Positions 1-9,679 are shown, counted from the stretch's first letter. The stretch is 64,000 bases of DNA from Calothrix sp. PCC 7507 (GCF_000316575.1 NC_019682.1:4896001-4960000); one strand, 5' to 3'. A program made the numbers and translations. The notes: generated by a model from the sequence alone, not told the origin.

Positions 1-81
1 TGGAATAATGCCGCGATCGTACGTATCTACTTCAACTCGACTGGATGAGTCTATTGCTTTATTAACTTTTTCACTAGCCAT
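1..81 (-). CDS. N-terminal 27 codons of an unidentified protein, cut by the window edge
   Basis: The reading frame runs leftwards from an ATG at 81-79 and is open to the edge of the window. It encodes MASEKVNKAIDSSSRVEVD and a few further residues. A good ribosome binding site (GAGGA, 8 bases before the ATG) supports the start. The hydrophilic N-terminus has no signal peptide. Nothing in 27 residues identifies a family. The downstream neighbours on the same strand are stress and envelope genes, so it may belong with them, but that is only context. Confidence 0.55.
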   Translation of the reverse strand, partial: MASEKVNKAIDSSSRVEVDTYDRGIIP

Positions 82-277
82 AAATTATGTCCTCGTTAAA
101 CGTTCTGTTAAATAAGCTCGATAACTAGATTATTCCTTTCAATATGAAAAATATACTATCTTAAGAAGTGAATTTATTCGATTCCTAAATTATTTTGTCT
201 GTCTAAGGATGTATAATTACTTATGATGAAAAAATAAATTCTTCACCACATTTTTGATTATTTGTTCGTAGTGTTCA

Positions 278-308
278 GATCCCCGACTTCTTAAAGAAAT
301 CGGGGATC
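278..308. repeat. Hairpin repeat, family A copy 1
   Basis: GATCCCCGA (278-286) is the exact reverse complement of TCGGGGATC (300-308), with a TTCTT/AAGAA-like inner stem. Related hairpins lie at 28357-28385 and 36342-36374. There is no T-run, so a simple terminator role is not supported. It looks like a dispersed palindromic repeat. Confidence 0.7.
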
Positions 309-480
309 TCGCATAAGAGCAAAATTAATGAAATATACTACTAGTCTGTCAAGGCAGTTGTGGGGGTTTGTAGTAAGCATTAAAATCCTAACTACGAACT
401 CACATATACATCAATTTAAACTTGACAAACTACTACTTCGTAACCTGGTAAATTTTTGCAGTTCTCGATCGGAAGTAGCC

Positions 481-560
481 ATACAATTGAGGGCGGGGAA
501 ATCCCGCCCCTACGGCTTTGCGATTTCAAACTGTATCTCGCTGATCGGAAAACCGCTATA
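481..560. repeat. GC-rich palindromic repeat, family B, in a gene-free stretch
   Basis: GGGCGGG (491-497) pairs with CCCGCCC (503-509). The flanking text (ATACAATTGAG before, CCTACGGCTTTGCG after, and GGAAAACCGCTATAGG at the end) recurs near 19005-19048/19405-19450, 27356-27400 and 31800-31850. The stretch 82-599 has no convincing gene: short open frames here lack ribosome binding sites and cross the repeat. Confidence 0.6.
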
Positions 561-599
561 GGCTTTTCTTGCAGGTAGCTACACTTATCCTGATGAAAC

Positions 600-1034
600 C
601 TATCCACCAACAATTTCTTGTTTAAGCACTTGAATTTCTGTGGCTAATTCCTGTCGGGTTGAAGATTTGAGTAGATAACGGGAAATGAACCAGATTGCAT
701 AACCAATTCCAATCAATTCAAAGGCTGGTGCTAGCAGGGGAATATCGTGAATCGCACTAAGTAATGCTAACACTATTTTAGCTGCAACAACTGCTGAAAA
801 AAGCAAACCTATGGTGATTAGAGGCTGCCGATATTGCTGAAAAAAGCTTCCTATATATTCGGGCAGTTGCTCCAAAAATCGAGAGATTTGGCGGCTAATT
901 CGCCGCCACTGGGTATCAGGTTCACTAGCAGGTGGCAGGATTGGTAAGTTTTCAGTTCCTGCACTTGGAAGTGCTATTGAACCTTGTGCTGATATGGTGC
1001 TGACTAATTCATTTTGATGTTGTTCAGTTTCCAT
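600..1034 (-). CDS. CAAD-domain membrane protein
   Basis: A 144-residue protein with a hydrophilic N-terminus (about 1-60), an amphipathic stretch and two hydrophobic helices (about residues 72-93 and 100-117), then a charged C-terminal helix. This two-helix layout with a short exposed tail fits the CAAD family, the cyanobacterial domain first found appended to aminoacyl-tRNA synthetases and also present as stand-alone thylakoid proteins related to plant CURT1. It starts 27 bases after the BON lipoprotein gene, so the two are probably co-transcribed. The family assignment rests on pattern and on TRQELATEIQVLKQEI-like C-terminal residues. A membrane-structuring role is inference. Confidence 0.7.
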   Translation of the reverse strand: METEQHQNELVSTISAQGSIALPSAGTENLPILPPASEPDTQWRRISRQISRFLEQLPEYIGSFFQQYRQPLITIGLLFSAVVAAKIVLALLSAIHDIPLLAPAFELIGIGYAIWFISRYLLKSSTRQELATEIQVLKQEIVGG

Positions 1035-1061
1035 CTTTTGAAATTATGGTGATTAGTGGCT

Positions 1062-1523
1062 TCAGCTTTTTGGTGGGGCAACAGTTGCTTTCACAATAAC
1101 ATTTTTGACGCCTTTAATTTCTTTAGCTAAAGGTTCAATCTTAGCAAGTTGTTGCTGATTATTCACAGTTCCCCCTACGGTGACAGTACCGTCTTTTTCA
1201 GCGCTAATTGTTAGTTGACCATTGGGTATATTAGCTTCCAATTTGGAGCGAACTTCACTGGCTAGATCACCTTTTGCTCTATCTGTATCGCCACCTGTGA
1301 TATTACTTCGCTGTTCGCGGGCGCGAATATCTTCATTTAATTGTCTGCGGCGAGTTTCACTTTGAGCGTCTTCTTGGGCGGCTTGTGTTGCTTGTGGACT
1401 TGGTGCTTGTGCAGCTTCGTTAGGGTTATTAGGAGCAGACTCAGTAGTTTTGGAAGTAGTTTCGCAAGCAGCAGCACCAAAAACTAGCACGCAACTAATT
1501 AGGAAAGGAGTTAGCTTTTTCAT
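1062..1523 (-). CDS. BON-domain lipoprotein
   Basis: I place the start at the internal ATG of MKKLTPFLISCV because this gives a textbook lipoprotein signal ending in the lipobox FGAAAC (residues about 15-20). The 20 residues encoded upstream are not signal-like. The linker is rich in Ala, Pro and Gln. The C-terminal 70 residues form one BON domain (VRSKLEANIPNGQLTISA..GTVTVGGTV..), a fold linked to membrane and periplasmic lipid or OsmY-type stress functions. Predicted location is the periplasmic face of a membrane. It is followed by the CAAD gene in the same direction. There is no obvious terminator between them. Confidence 0.75.
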   Translation of the reverse strand: MKKLTPFLISCVLVFGAAACETTSKTTESAPNNPNEAAQAPSPQATQAAQEDAQSETRRRQLNEDIRAREQRSNITGGDTDRAKGDLASEVRSKLEANIPNGQLTISAEKDGTVTVGGTVNNQQQLAKIEPLAKEIKGVKNVIVKATVAPPKS

Positions 1524-1672
1524 AAGTTTAATTCTTGATCTAAACAAGCAATGGGAATAAGGACAATATGGTTTGGAAAACAACAGATATTTGTGGGGTG
1601 TGTGACGCTATGAGTCCTGAGTCTATGTACAGAGTTTTGTCGTAGCGTCACGCACCATTCTTTTAATCTGAG

Positions 1673-3301
1673 TTAAACTCTTTCATCTCGGTTGTCAACA
1701 ATAACTACCGAGCGATCGCCTCGATTCAGATCTGCAACTGGTGTTTCACGATGAACACCTCTGTCTAAATCTGGGCGATGTTCAGTGCGTAGATCAGTCG
1801 CATCATAGATGGCAAATTCTTCAATTCCTCGACGTTTGAGAATGGTTTGGGCGTGGTGGATTTCAGTTTCTGTACCATCGAGAATGACTAAATAGTCACC
1901 TCTTTGGAAGCGATCGCTATAAATTCGCGCCCGATCTTCTGGAATTCCCAAGCCAACGAGTCCGCCACCAATACCTCCAGCAGCAGCACCGATAGCACCA
2001 CCAGTCAGTGTTGTAGCCAAAGCTGTAGCAACAGCACCACCAGCAATTACTGGGCCTATTCCCGGAATGGCTAGAGCGCCAAGTCCAACTAATAAACCGC
2101 CTAAACCGCCTAAGACACCGCCTGTAGCTGCTCCAGCTTTTGCACCTTCATCAGCTTTGTTTCCTCTAGGTAGGTTTCTATCTACACCATTGATGCGTGG
2201 ACTCTCGGTGTCTTGTCCCCAGAGATCGCCGCTAGTACCGTCTGTATTTTTAGCAATGATCGAGACTTGATTCAGGGGAAAACCAGCATCTCTCAATTCC
2301 GCTAGTGCTGCTTCTGTGTCTCGGCGATGAGAAAAGACACCGATCGCCCGTTTAGCTCTTTGCGTAGGTGCAGCAGCACGGCCATTTGGCTCAAAAATTT
2401 GCCATTGCTGAACCTTATGCTGACTCATAATAGCCGCAGCATGTTCAATTTCCGCATCTGTACCACCAACTACGACTACGTAATCACCTTGCTTGATGCG
2501 TTCGTTGTAAAACTCACCACGGGGATCTGGAAGTCCAAATCTTTTATGCTCAAAGCGATCGCTGACGTTAATACCTGCAAAAGTTTCCCCTTCTAAAGGC
2601 TGTCGATGAATTAAGGAAATGTGACTTAAAGGAAAACCAGCATATCGCAAATCTGTAATTGCTGCTTCTGCATCTTGTCGGTGAGAAAAATAACCCACAG
2701 CGTGTTTAGTTCCGACAACATCCCCAGCTACAACATTGCTAGTTGTATGTTCGCTATTTGGATGATTATAAACACCAAACTCTTCAACCCCGCGTTGATG
2801 AAGAATTGCTTCTGCTTGAGCTATTTCTGCGTCTGTACCATCGATGATTACTAAATAGTCTCCTCGTTGTACCCGTTCGTTATAAACTCTGGCACGCTCT
2901 TCCGGAATGCCTAAACCAATCAATGCGCCAATTAAACTACCAGCCACCGCACCAATACCAGCCCCCGCTAGAGTTGTAGCCAAGGTAGTGGCTGCGGCTC
3001 CCGCAAGCATCACTGGTCCAATTCCCGGGATAGCTAAAGCACCAAGACCGACTAACAAGCCAGTCAAACCACCTAAAGCACCCCCTGTAGCTGCTCCGAC
3101 TTTTGCACCGTCGTCAGCTTTATCGCCAACTCTTTCCTGCACTGGAGTACCAGCAATGTCATCTTCGCGATCTGCATCCCTAGCGATGACAGATACTCTA
3201 TCCATTGGAAAGCCGGAATGTTTCAATTCATGCAGCGCTTGTTCGGCATTCCGACGATTAGAAAATACACCTACAGCACGCCTGTGCACACCTACAACCA
3301 T
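1673..3301 (-). CDS. Protein with repeated GSP17M/YflT-like stress domains and glycine-zipper inserts
   Basis: A 542-residue protein containing the same module three times, at about residues 8-175, 200-300 and 315-500. Each starts with AVGVFSHRRDTE-like text, continues with AL.ELR.AGFPL..VS.I and ends with RGDYLVI.DGT.AEI. This matches the heat-induced/general stress protein 17M family. Modules 1 and 3 carry a long Gly/Ala-rich hydrophobic insert (GGLGGLLVGLGALAIPGIGP type) that resembles a glycine-zipper membrane segment, and module 2 lacks it. An AGGAGA ribosome binding site lies 7 bases before the ATG. The biochemical role is unknown. Internal duplication of modules 1 and 3 is clear. Confidence 0.75.
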   Translation of the reverse strand: MVVGVHRRAVGVFSNRRNAEQALHELKHSGFPMDRVSVIARDADREDDIAGTPVQERVGDKADDGAKVGAATGGALGGLTGLLVGLGALAIPGIGPVMLAGAAATTLATTLAGAGIGAVAGSLIGALIGLGIPEERARVYNERVQRGDYLVIIDGTDAEIAQAEAILHQRGVEEFGVYNHPNSEHTTSNVVAGDVVGTKHAVGYFSHRQDAEAAITDLRYAGFPLSHISLIHRQPLEGETFAGINVSDRFEHKRFGLPDPRGEFYNERIKQGDYVVVVGGTDAEIEHAAAIMSQHKVQQWQIFEPNGRAAAPTQRAKRAIGVFSHRRDTEAALAELRDAGFPLNQVSIIAKNTDGTSGDLWGQDTESPRINGVDRNLPRGNKADEGAKAGAATGGVLGGLGGLLVGLGALAIPGIGPVIAGGAVATALATTLTGGAIGAAAGGIGGGLVGLGIPEDRARIYSDRFQRGDYLVILDGTETEIHHAQTILKRRGIEEFAIYDATDLRTEHRPDLDRGVHRETPVADLNRGDRSVVIVDNRDERV

Positions 3302-3500
3302 GTCTACTTCTCCTAATAAAAAAATTACTTAATTCACAAAATTATTGCGGTCACTGTTCTACTTATACTTTTTTAGATATAAGAATTCATCAATCGCTTG
3401 GAAGAATTTTTATCTATATCATTAGGTATAGAAAATACTTTTATAGGACTAATATTTGATTTCTGAAATATACGTAGCCCACCAAAACCATGATACAGTC

Positions 3501-3690
3501 GGCATAGCCTAGGGTGTTGACTCTGTGCCTTTTTAGCAATTAAAAAAATCAGGCAAAATATGTTTAGTCATTGCGAGCGGAGCGAAACAATCATCGGCGA
3601 TTGCTTCGCTCCGCTCGCAATGACACAAAAGTAGCGTGAACCAAAAACCAGGAAATTCCATCAAAGTCAACAGCCTAGGCATAACCCTAC
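3501..3690. repeat. MITE-like element with CCTAGG-containing inverted ends, copy 1
   Basis: The left end reads AGCCTAGGGTGTTGACTCTG (3506-3525). The right end, read in reverse complement, is TGCCTAGGCTGTTGACTTTG. The interior carries a second palindrome (3567-3624). A second element with the same ends lies at about 55276-55462. There is no open reading frame inside. The rest of the gap 3302-3915 is AT-rich and contains no gene I can support. Confidence 0.55.
3567..3624. repeat. Near-perfect 26-bp-arm palindrome (GTCATTGCGAGCGG type)
   Basis: The arms 3567-3592 and 3599-3624 are reverse complements with one G:T-type mismatch and a 6-base loop (ATCGGC). The arm begins GTCATTGCGAGCGGAGCGAA. Palindromes of this general form are scattered through many bacterial genomes. 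It sits inside the CCTAGG-ended element. Confidence 0.85.
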
Positions 3691-3915
3691 CTACAGCTAC
3701 TTAGAGTTTTTCAATAATCAAATCAAATTGCTATAGAACTTATTTAGGCTATGTAAAAAAGAGGGACTAGGTAATAGAGAATAGGCATAATACCAATTCA
3801 CAAAAATCTTGAGACATATACAATAAAGGAGAATCTAAAAGGGCAGGGGAAAGAAAACCAAACCCTTTCTGTAGAGAAGTTTTTATCATCTGCTCCTTAC
3901 TTCCTGTCTCTTCGG

Positions 3916-5217
3916 TTACATGGGCAGAGTAATAATAAACTTTGTCCCCTCACCAGGCGTCGATAAACAGTTAATTTGTCCATTGTGTTTATCAACAATG
4001 ATTTGGTAGCTGATCGCTAATCCCAGCCCGGTCCCCTTACCCACGGACTTGGTCGTAAAAAATTGCTCAAAAATTCTAGCTTGCACCTCAGCAAGCATAC
4101 CTGGTCCGTTATCTTGAATACAAATTGTGACGGTTTGCCGCTGAGGATCAACCGATGTAGTAATGGTGATGATGTTTGGGTAAGCAGCAATATCTGGCTC
4201 AGAGTGGTTTTGATTGAGTTCATCGAATGCATCAATGGCATTGGCGATGATATTCATGAACACCTGGTTTAGTTGTCCGGGATAGCAACTGATTGCAGGT
4301 AGCTGACTGTATTGTGTGACAACCTGGATTTTAGGTCGCTCTCCCTTGCCTATAAGTCGATGTTTCAATAGCATTAAGGTGCTATCGATTCCTTCGTGAA
4401 TCTGATATTCTACCTTAGATGCAATATCTGCACGAGCAAAAGTTCTCAGAGAGAGGCTGATATCTTTAAGGCGGGTAATTCCCTGGTGCATTGATGACAG
4501 TAGTTGCGGCAGATCCTCTGCCAGATACTCCAAGTCAATTTCTTCAACAAGCTCTTCAATTTCCGGGTCTGGCTGCGATAGCTTCTGTTGTTGGAGATTA
4601 ACTAAGCGCAGCAGATTATTTGTATGTTCCTCAATATAGGATAAATTTCCGCCAACAAAACCAACTGGATTATTAATCTCATGACCAATACCTGCAACCA
4701 ACTGCCCTAAAGTGGACATTTTCTCACTTTGGATTAGTTGTAGTTGGGTTTGTTGTAACTCCTGTAGAGATTGAGTGAGTTCTGCGGTGCGCTCTTGCAC
4801 ACGTTCTTCTAATGTGCGGGTGAGATGAGAAATTTTTAGGTGTAACTTTAAACGGGCAATGACTTCTTCATGTTGGAAGGGTTTGGTAATGTAGTCAACT
4901 GCACCAATTTCTAATCCCGCCACTTTGTCTGTAGAATCAGCAAGGGCAGTCATGAAAATCACCGGAATATTCTGAGTGATGGGATTGGTTTTTAGCCTGC
5001 GACAAGTTTCAAATCCATCAATACCTGCCATCATCACATCCAAGAGAATCAGATCGGGACGGGCATATTCTGTTTGTTCGATCGCTGACTCTCCATCTGT
5101 TGCCATGAGGGCTTTCCAGCCACACCCCTGAATCGCCTCAGATAGCACCTTGAGATTGTTTGGATTGTCATCCACCAACAGAATATGTATGGTTTTCGAG
5201 AGAGGAACAGCGATCAT
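3916..5217 (-). CDS. Response regulator-histidine kinase fusion
   Basis: A 433-residue soluble protein. An N-terminal receiver domain (about 10-126) has acidic pair D16-D17, phospho-acceptor D60 in LILLDVMM and K112 in YITKPF. A coiled coil (about 132-165) follows, then a dimerisation/phosphoacceptor segment with H179 in GIGHEINNP, then a HATPase domain with [10 protein letters not shown] (N box), DNGPGM (G1) and [11 protein letters not shown] (G2). The HEINNP form is typical of kinases in which a receiver drives the kinase. Its start codon overlaps the stop of the upstream CHASE2 kinase gene by 4 bases (ATGA), so the two are translationally coupled. Phosphorelay between them is likely but inferred. 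Confidence 0.9.
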   Translation of the reverse strand: MIAVPLSKTIHILLVDDNPNNLKVLSEAIQGCGWKALMATDGESAIEQTEYARPDLILLDVMMAGIDGFETCRRLKTNPITQNIPVIFMTALADSTDKVAGLEIGAVDYITKPFQHEEVIARLKLHLKISHLTRTLEERVQERTAELTQSLQELQQTQLQLIQSEKMSTLGQLVAGIGHEINNPVGFVGGNLSYIEEHTNNLLRLVNLQQQKLSQPDPEIEELVEEIDLEYLAEDLPQLLSSMHQGITRLKDISLSLRTFARADIASKVEYQIHEGIDSTLMLLKHRLIGKGERPKIQVVTQYSQLPAISCYPGQLNQVFMNIIANAIDAFDELNQNHSEPDIAAYPNIITITTSVDPQRQTVTICIQDNGPGMLAEVQARIFEQFFTTKSVGKGTGLGLAISYQIIVDKHNGQINCLSTPGEGTKFIITLPM

Positions 5218-8081
5218 GGATGTAACTCCGTTGTGACAAATGATTTGAGGAACTTACGGATTTTTCCGGTTTGGAAATTAGCAGTGAGTTTGCTTAACTC
5301 TGTGGCGAAGGGAGTTAGTTGTTGGTTTTGCTCAATTAGCTCTCCTAACATTCCCTCTATCGCCGAGATATCCCCCATCATTGCCAAATGATAGAGTTGT
5401 TGCAAAACATCCTGGGATGGTAAAACCCACTCAGTTACCTGCTCACGTTGGGGAGGCAAAGATTGGGCATATATCCACTCCACTTTCAACAGCTCGCGCA
5501 GTCTATTAAGTAGTTCGTCAATCTGGAGGGGTTTGGCTAAGAATGCTGTTGCTCCTGCCTCTAAACTCCGCTGGCGATTTTCTTCAAAAACGCTGGCACT
5601 AGAGACGATAATGGGAATAGAACGGGTTTGCGGATTCCCTTGCAGGTGAACCATTAGCTCAAAACCATCCATATTCGGCATGGCTAGATCGAGCAGAATC
5701 ACATCTGGATTGTGTTCAGTTGCCATCTGTAGTCCTTGTTTACCATCAGTTGCTTCCAGGGTTCGACAGCCAATTTCTTGGAGCAGATTCGTCAACATGG
5801 AACAGTGGTGGCGATCGTCATCGACAATGAGAATCTGAGGCCCACTACCCCGAATCCCGGTAATTTTCTGGGGATTTGGGAAGATCGCTCCTCCATACCA
5901 GTCATGATCAAGTGGTACCGGTACTGTCAAATCCAGCCAAAATACACTGCCTTCGCCCTGGTGACTCTGCACCTGAATTTGGCTCCCCATCAATGCCGCA
6001 ATTCTTTGGCTAATGGCCAATCCCAAACCAGTACCTTCAGATCGCTGCCCTGCTTCACCCACTTGCTCAAAGGGCAAAAAGATTTTCTCCAGTTGCTCTG
6101 GTGACACCCCAATACCCGTATCTTCAATCTGAAAACGAATCTTGGGCATTGGGCATTGGGGACTGGGCAGAGGGGCAGGGTGCGGGGTGCAAGGGGGAGA
6201 ATGAAAAATTACTTCTCCCCCTGCTCCCTGCTCCCTGCTCCCTGCCTCTTTATCTCCCCAGTCCCCAGTCCCCAGTACTTCTACTTTAAACGTCACACTA
6301 CCGCTATCTGTAAATTTGATGGCGTTGCCCAGCAAGTTAATCAACACTTGCCGCAGCCGCTTTTCATCGACTTCAATGGCAAGTGGTAGGCGATCGCTAA
6401 TTAAAACATTAAATGCAATCCCTTTCTGTTCTGCCCGGATACCACAAATCTCAGTCACACTATGTAAGAAATTGGGCAAATGCACATTAGTTACAACCAA
6501 ATCCATTTTCCTCGCTTCTATCTTCGAGAGATCGAGAATGTCATTGATCAGCATCAACAGGTGCGATCCGCATTGGTAGATAATGCTGACTCCTTCGAGA
6601 TTTTTAGCTGTCATGTTTGGCGCTGCTTCTAGTACCTGGGCAAAACCAAGGATGCCATTCAGAGGTGTACGTAGTTCGTGGCTCATATTGGCAAGAAACT
6701 CACTCTTGGCTTGATTGGCAGCATCGGCAGCTTGCTTTGCTTCAACCAATTCATGAGTTCGTTCTTCAACTTTTGTCTCCAGGGTTTTGGAATAATCTAA
6801 GAGTTGACTGTTGGCAATTTCTAGTTGGCGATTTGTTTCTTCTAACTTCTGCTGTTTATAGGCATTCGTTGTCGCGATCGCACTACTGATAAACGCGGCT
6901 AAGGCGGGTGTCACCGGAATCAAAACACCATGCAAAAACATCCCATAGCCACCCCCGATGCAGGCTCCACTGATGCCTACAGTTGCCCACAGAATTTTGC
7001 CACCGGGAATCCGCTGCTTACTACTCGATAACCACCAACAGCCCGTAGAACCAATCACAGACCAAAAAACAATCCAGAATGATAGAAACAGGCTAGAAAC
7101 GCCGTGCAGGTTTGCTTTTCCTGTTTTTGCCCCTCGCACTAATTGATGAGCAATATTGGCATGAATAACGACACCTGGAGTCGGTTTTTGAGCATATACC
7201 CAGGAAGAAAAAGGTGTGCTGAAGAAATCATTGGTACTGGAGGCGACTGACCCAATAAATACCATGCGATCGCGCATCACATCTGCAGGAATTCTCCCCG
7301 CTAAAACATCGCGCATGGGAATTTGCCGAAATGCAGCATCTGTTCCATACCAGTTGAGCAGAATTTGATAGCCTCTTAAATTGTCATCGGTATAACCTGC
7401 TTCTTGATTTTGCAGTGGCAGATAAATTTCCTTGCCCAATCGGAACTTTTGCTTTTGGGGGTCAATGTTTTCTAAGCTAATTTTTTCAGCTTCGAGGTAC
7501 TTCAGAGCTACAAGGGTTGCCAGTCCGGCTTTAATGGTATTTTGTTCCTTGGCATCTTCGGCTGTGAGCAGCGCCCGACGCACAAAGCGATCGCCATCCA
7601 ACACCAAATCTGCTAATCCTACCTGATCCTTTTTTTTCAGTTCCGGTGGGGGATTGACGCGTTCACCGGTAATTTTCTCAACACCGATTAAATTGGGAGT
7701 GTTGCGGAAGACTTGCACAAGTTGCTCATGTCCACTTCCTTCCGGTAAATCTCGATATAGATCCAATCCGATGGCGCGGGGCTGCTGCGCCCGGATTTTT
7801 TCTAGTAATTGTGCCAACGCCCAGTCGGGAACTGGCCATTTACGCACCGATTGGATATCTAGCTCATCGATGGTGACAATCACAATTTCATCAGCGTAGG
7901 CGTAGCCCGCCATAGGCATCGCCTTTGAGGCTCGCTGACGCACCCATTCGTCACGAATTTTCCATTCCGGTAAATTAAAAAGTCCCAACGATTGCCCAAC
8001 TATAACCGTCAAGGCAACGCTGGGAGTAATAATCAAAACGCTGCGAGTGCGTTGGATAAAAGCCTGTAATCTTTGCCACAT
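5214..8081 (-). CDS. CHASE2 hybrid sensor histidine kinase with C-terminal receiver
   Basis: A 955-residue membrane sensor. An N-terminal helix (about 14-32) is followed by an extracytoplasmic CHASE2 domain (about 35-330) and three membrane helices (about 334-407). A coiled coil, HisKA with H468 in [11 protein letters not shown], HATPase (N box LGNAIKF, G1 DTGIGV, G2 GTGLGLAIS), a receiver with D798 in LLDLAMP, and an HPt-like C-terminal helical tail come next. The HATPase is interrupted at about residues 602-645 by a Gly/Pro-rich stretch translated from an intergenic-type tandem repeat. The gene sits upstream of the REC-kinase with a 4-base overlap. CHASE2 domains commonly accompany adenylate cyclases and kinases in cyanobacteria; the ligand is unknown. 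Confidence 0.92.
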   Translation of the reverse strand: MWQRLQAFIQRTRSVLIITPSVALTVIVGQSLGLFNLPEWKIRDEWVRQRASKAMPMAGYAYADEIVIVTIDELDIQSVRKWPVPDWALAQLLEKIRAQQPRAIGLDLYRDLPEGSGHEQLVQVFRNTPNLIGVEKITGERVNPPPELKKKDQVGLADLVLDGDRFVRRALLTAEDAKEQNTIKAGLATLVALKYLEAEKISLENIDPQKQKFRLGKEIYLPLQNQEAGYTDDNLRGYQILLNWYGTDAAFRQIPMRDVLAGRIPADVMRDRMVFIGSVASSTNDFFSTPFSSWVYAQKPTPGVVIHANIAHQLVRGAKTGKANLHGVSSLFLSFWIVFWSVIGSTGCWWLSSSKQRIPGGKILWATVGISGACIGGGYGMFLHGVLIPVTPALAAFISSAIATTNAYKQQKLEETNRQLEIANSQLLDYSKTLETKVEERTHELVEAKQAADAANQAKSEFLANMSHELRTPLNGILGFAQVLEAAPNMTAKNLEGVSIIYQCGSHLLMLINDILDLSKIEARKMDLVVTNVHLPNFLHSVTEICGIRAEQKGIAFNVLISDRLPLAIEVDEKRLRQVLINLLGNAIKFTDSGSVTFKVEVLGTGDWGDKEAGSREQGAGGEVIFHSPPCTPHPAPLPSPQCPMPKIRFQIEDTGIGVSPEQLEKIFLPFEQVGEAGQRSEGTGLGLAISQRIAALMGSQIQVQSHQGEGSVFWLDLTVPVPLDHDWYGGAIFPNPQKITGIRGSGPQILIVDDDRHHCSMLTNLLQEIGCRTLEATDGKQGLQMATEHNPDVILLDLAMPNMDGFELMVHLQGNPQTRSIPIIVSSASVFEENRQRSLEAGATAFLAKPLQIDELLNRLRELLKVEWIYAQSLPPQREQVTEWVLPSQDVLQQLYHLAMMGDISAIEGMLGELIEQNQQLTPFATELSKLTANFQTGKIRKFLKSFVTTELHP
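6145..6285. repeat. GGGCATTGGGGACTGGG / CCCTGCTCCCTGC repeat inserted in frame in a kinase gene
   Basis: On the plus strand this reads as tandem ATTGGGCATTGGGGACTGGG, GGGGCAGGGTGCGGGG, then CTCCCTGCTCCCTGCTCCC and CCCCAGTCCCCAGTCCCC. The same words fill intergenic gaps at 8090-8190, 8480-8515, 47620-47698 and 48990-49030. Here they lie between the N box and the G1 box of the HATPase and keep the frame open. Confidence 0.85.
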
Positions 8082-8519
8082 AGTCGTTGGGGAAGGGACT
8101 GGGGAATGGGGGCAGGGAGCAGGGAGTAGGGGGAAAAGAAGTCAAAAGAGGCAGGGGAGCAGGGGGCAGGGAGCAAGGGGGAAAACTGAGACGGAAGCTC
8201 AGACTCCGCCCCAGTAAGAGCGCCCTAGAAGGGCGGGGCTTTATACCCATGTTCCCCTCCGCTCCACGGCAGAGGGACTCTTCTCTTGCTCCCCCTGCCC
8301 CTCCGCTTCTTCGGTAATTTTTGATCAGGGGCAGGGGAAAAGGTACAAACCAAGCTGAATTGTGGGCGATAGCACCCCTGCTCCTTTTCTCCAATGCTAG
8401 AAACCCCACCCGCAAGCGGTCACTGAGCTTTGCCGAAGTGTGGCGTGGTTTTTCTCACCTGCTCCCCTGGTTTTTCATTCTCTCCCTTGCACCCTGCCCC
8501 CATGCCCAATGCCCAATAT
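8082..8519. repeat. Low-complexity intergenic repeat block
   Basis: The gap between the DUF928 and CHASE2 kinase genes is mostly G-rich tandem words (GGGGCAGGGAGCAGGG), a GAGCGCCCTAGAAGGGCGGGGC palindromic patch (about 8218-8240) and CCCATGCCCAATGCCCAAT at the left end. Open frames crossing it are compositional artefacts. It should also contain the promoter of the DUF928-side or kinase operon, but no motif is recognisable. Confidence 0.7.
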
Positions 8520-9440
8520 TTAGTTACTAGATGCTAATAATGTCGCTGTGACAATCTCCTTTAAACTCGCTGAAGACAGAAGTTCTTCCCATTGTTTGCG
8601 GAGGTTTGCATTACTGGGTTCGGCAGTGTATGCTGCTGCAAGTGTCGCCACACAGTCATACCAAACACCGTTTTTCCCGAAAGCAATGGCCTGCTTGAGA
8701 ACATCTTGGTCTTGCATTGCTGTTGCCAACTCAGCACTGGGTTGGATGCGCTGAACCCAACCATCAACATAGGGTGTACTCGGGCTAAGTGTTCCATCTA
8801 CTTTGAGTGCTAGGAACCATTGATAGTTTTTACCAATGGCTAAAGCGGGTGCATTGGCTGGTAATTTGATCGCAATTACCCCAGTTTTCTCCGCAACTGG
8901 AATCTTCATCTGATATTGCATATTACCCACTTCATCCTTGAGGCTGAATAAGGCTTCTTGGGCATTGGATTCTGGAAGATATACCAGAATTGTGGGTCGT
9001 TCAGACACTGTTGTGCCATAAAAGTTTTCGGGTAAGAGGGCGATTAGCGCTGCCGCTTCTGTTGCACTTATAGTTGATGGATTCAAGTAGTAAGTACCCA
9101 CACGAGAAGCGCCTCCCGTTGCTTGTCTGGGCGTACCCTTGCCAGGGGGCGGGGTAAAGAGATTACCTCGAGAAGCGCCTCCCGTTGCTTGTCTGGGCGT
9201 ACCCTTGCCAGGGGGAGGTGTAAAGAGATTACCTCGAGAAGCGCCTCCCGTTGCTTGTCTGGGCGTACCCTTGCCAGGGGGAGGTGTAAAGAGATTACCT
9301 CGAGAAGCGCCCCCTGTTGCTTGATTAGGAGCGCCCTTACCAGGGGGCGGGGTAAATGTAACAGCATAGGCACTAGTCCATCCAGTGCTAGCGATCAGCG
9401 CGATCGCGCTTAATGTACTAGCTAAATATCGACGTTTCAT
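8520..9440 (-). CDS. Secreted DUF928 protein with 22-residue tandem repeats
   Basis: The start is the ATG of MKRRYLAS, because GAGG lies 9 bases upstream; an ATG 15 bases earlier lacks one. The signal peptide ends near TSAYA. Residues about 27-112 hold three full and one diverged copy of a 22-residue repeat (FTPPPGKGTPRQATGGASR plus GNL). The rest is a DUF928 domain, recognised by ..LPENFYGTTVSERPTILVY, KNYQWFLAL and a C-terminal helical part (LAAAYTAEPSN). DUF928 proteins are cyanobacterial exported proteins often encoded beside CHAT and haemagglutinin-type genes, as here. The function is unknown. The next gene upstream is the CHAT protein, 239 bases away on the same strand. Confidence 0.85.
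   Translation of the reverse strand: MKRRYLASTLSAIALIASTGWTSAYAVTFTPPPGKGAPNQATGGASRGNLFTPPPGKGTPRQATGGASRGNLFTPPPGKGTPRQATGGASRGNLFTPPPGKGTPRQATGGASRVGTYYLNPSTISATEAAALIALLPENFYGTTVSERPTILVYLPESNAQEALFSLKDEVGNMQYQMKIPVAEKTGVIAIKLPANAPALAIGKNYQWFLALKVDGTLSPSTPYVDGWVQRIQPSAELATAMQDQDVLKQAIAFGKNGVWYDCVATLAAAYTAEPSNANLRKQWEELLSSASLKEIVTATLLASSN
9103..9357. repeat. 66-bp tandem repeat inside the DUF928 gene
   Basis: Units begin at 9103, 9169, 9235 and 9301, each starting CGAGAAGCGCC. Units 2 and 3 are nearly identical and unit 4 is diverged. The length is a multiple of three, so unit gain or loss preserves the frame. Confidence 0.9.
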
Positions 9441-9679
9441 GATGTTTGACCTCATCTAATTGCAATCAATGTGATATGAAAGACTTTTCTTTTGACTATC
9501 GCTAAGAGCTTAGAGAATAAGTTCAAGTAATAGTCACGTTGCTTTTTTATGAATTCAAAATCCTTTTCTTTTTCGGTCAAGTTAGAGAACTTCTACTAGC
9601 AGTATAGGCGAGGTTTAGCAAAAAATCCTGTAAAAAAACAGCCTAATTTATCTACATTTAAATCAGTGTTATTACGTAC

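Noticed and set aside
328-613. Open frames on both strands (about 77 and 65 codons)
   Set aside because: They cross a dispersed palindromic repeat, lack ribosome binding sites and resemble nothing.
7975-8415. Minus-strand 146-codon frame and plus-strand 76-codon frame
   Set aside because: They are made of GGGAGCAGGG-type tandem repeat and overlap the start of the CHASE2 kinase.
9103-9357. Regular repeats that could suggest a CRISPR array
   Set aside because: The units are contiguous, without unique spacers, and they encode protein.
9083-9413. Three repeat-rich frames in and opposite to the DUF928 gene
   Set aside because: They are alternative readings of the 66-bp tandem repeat.
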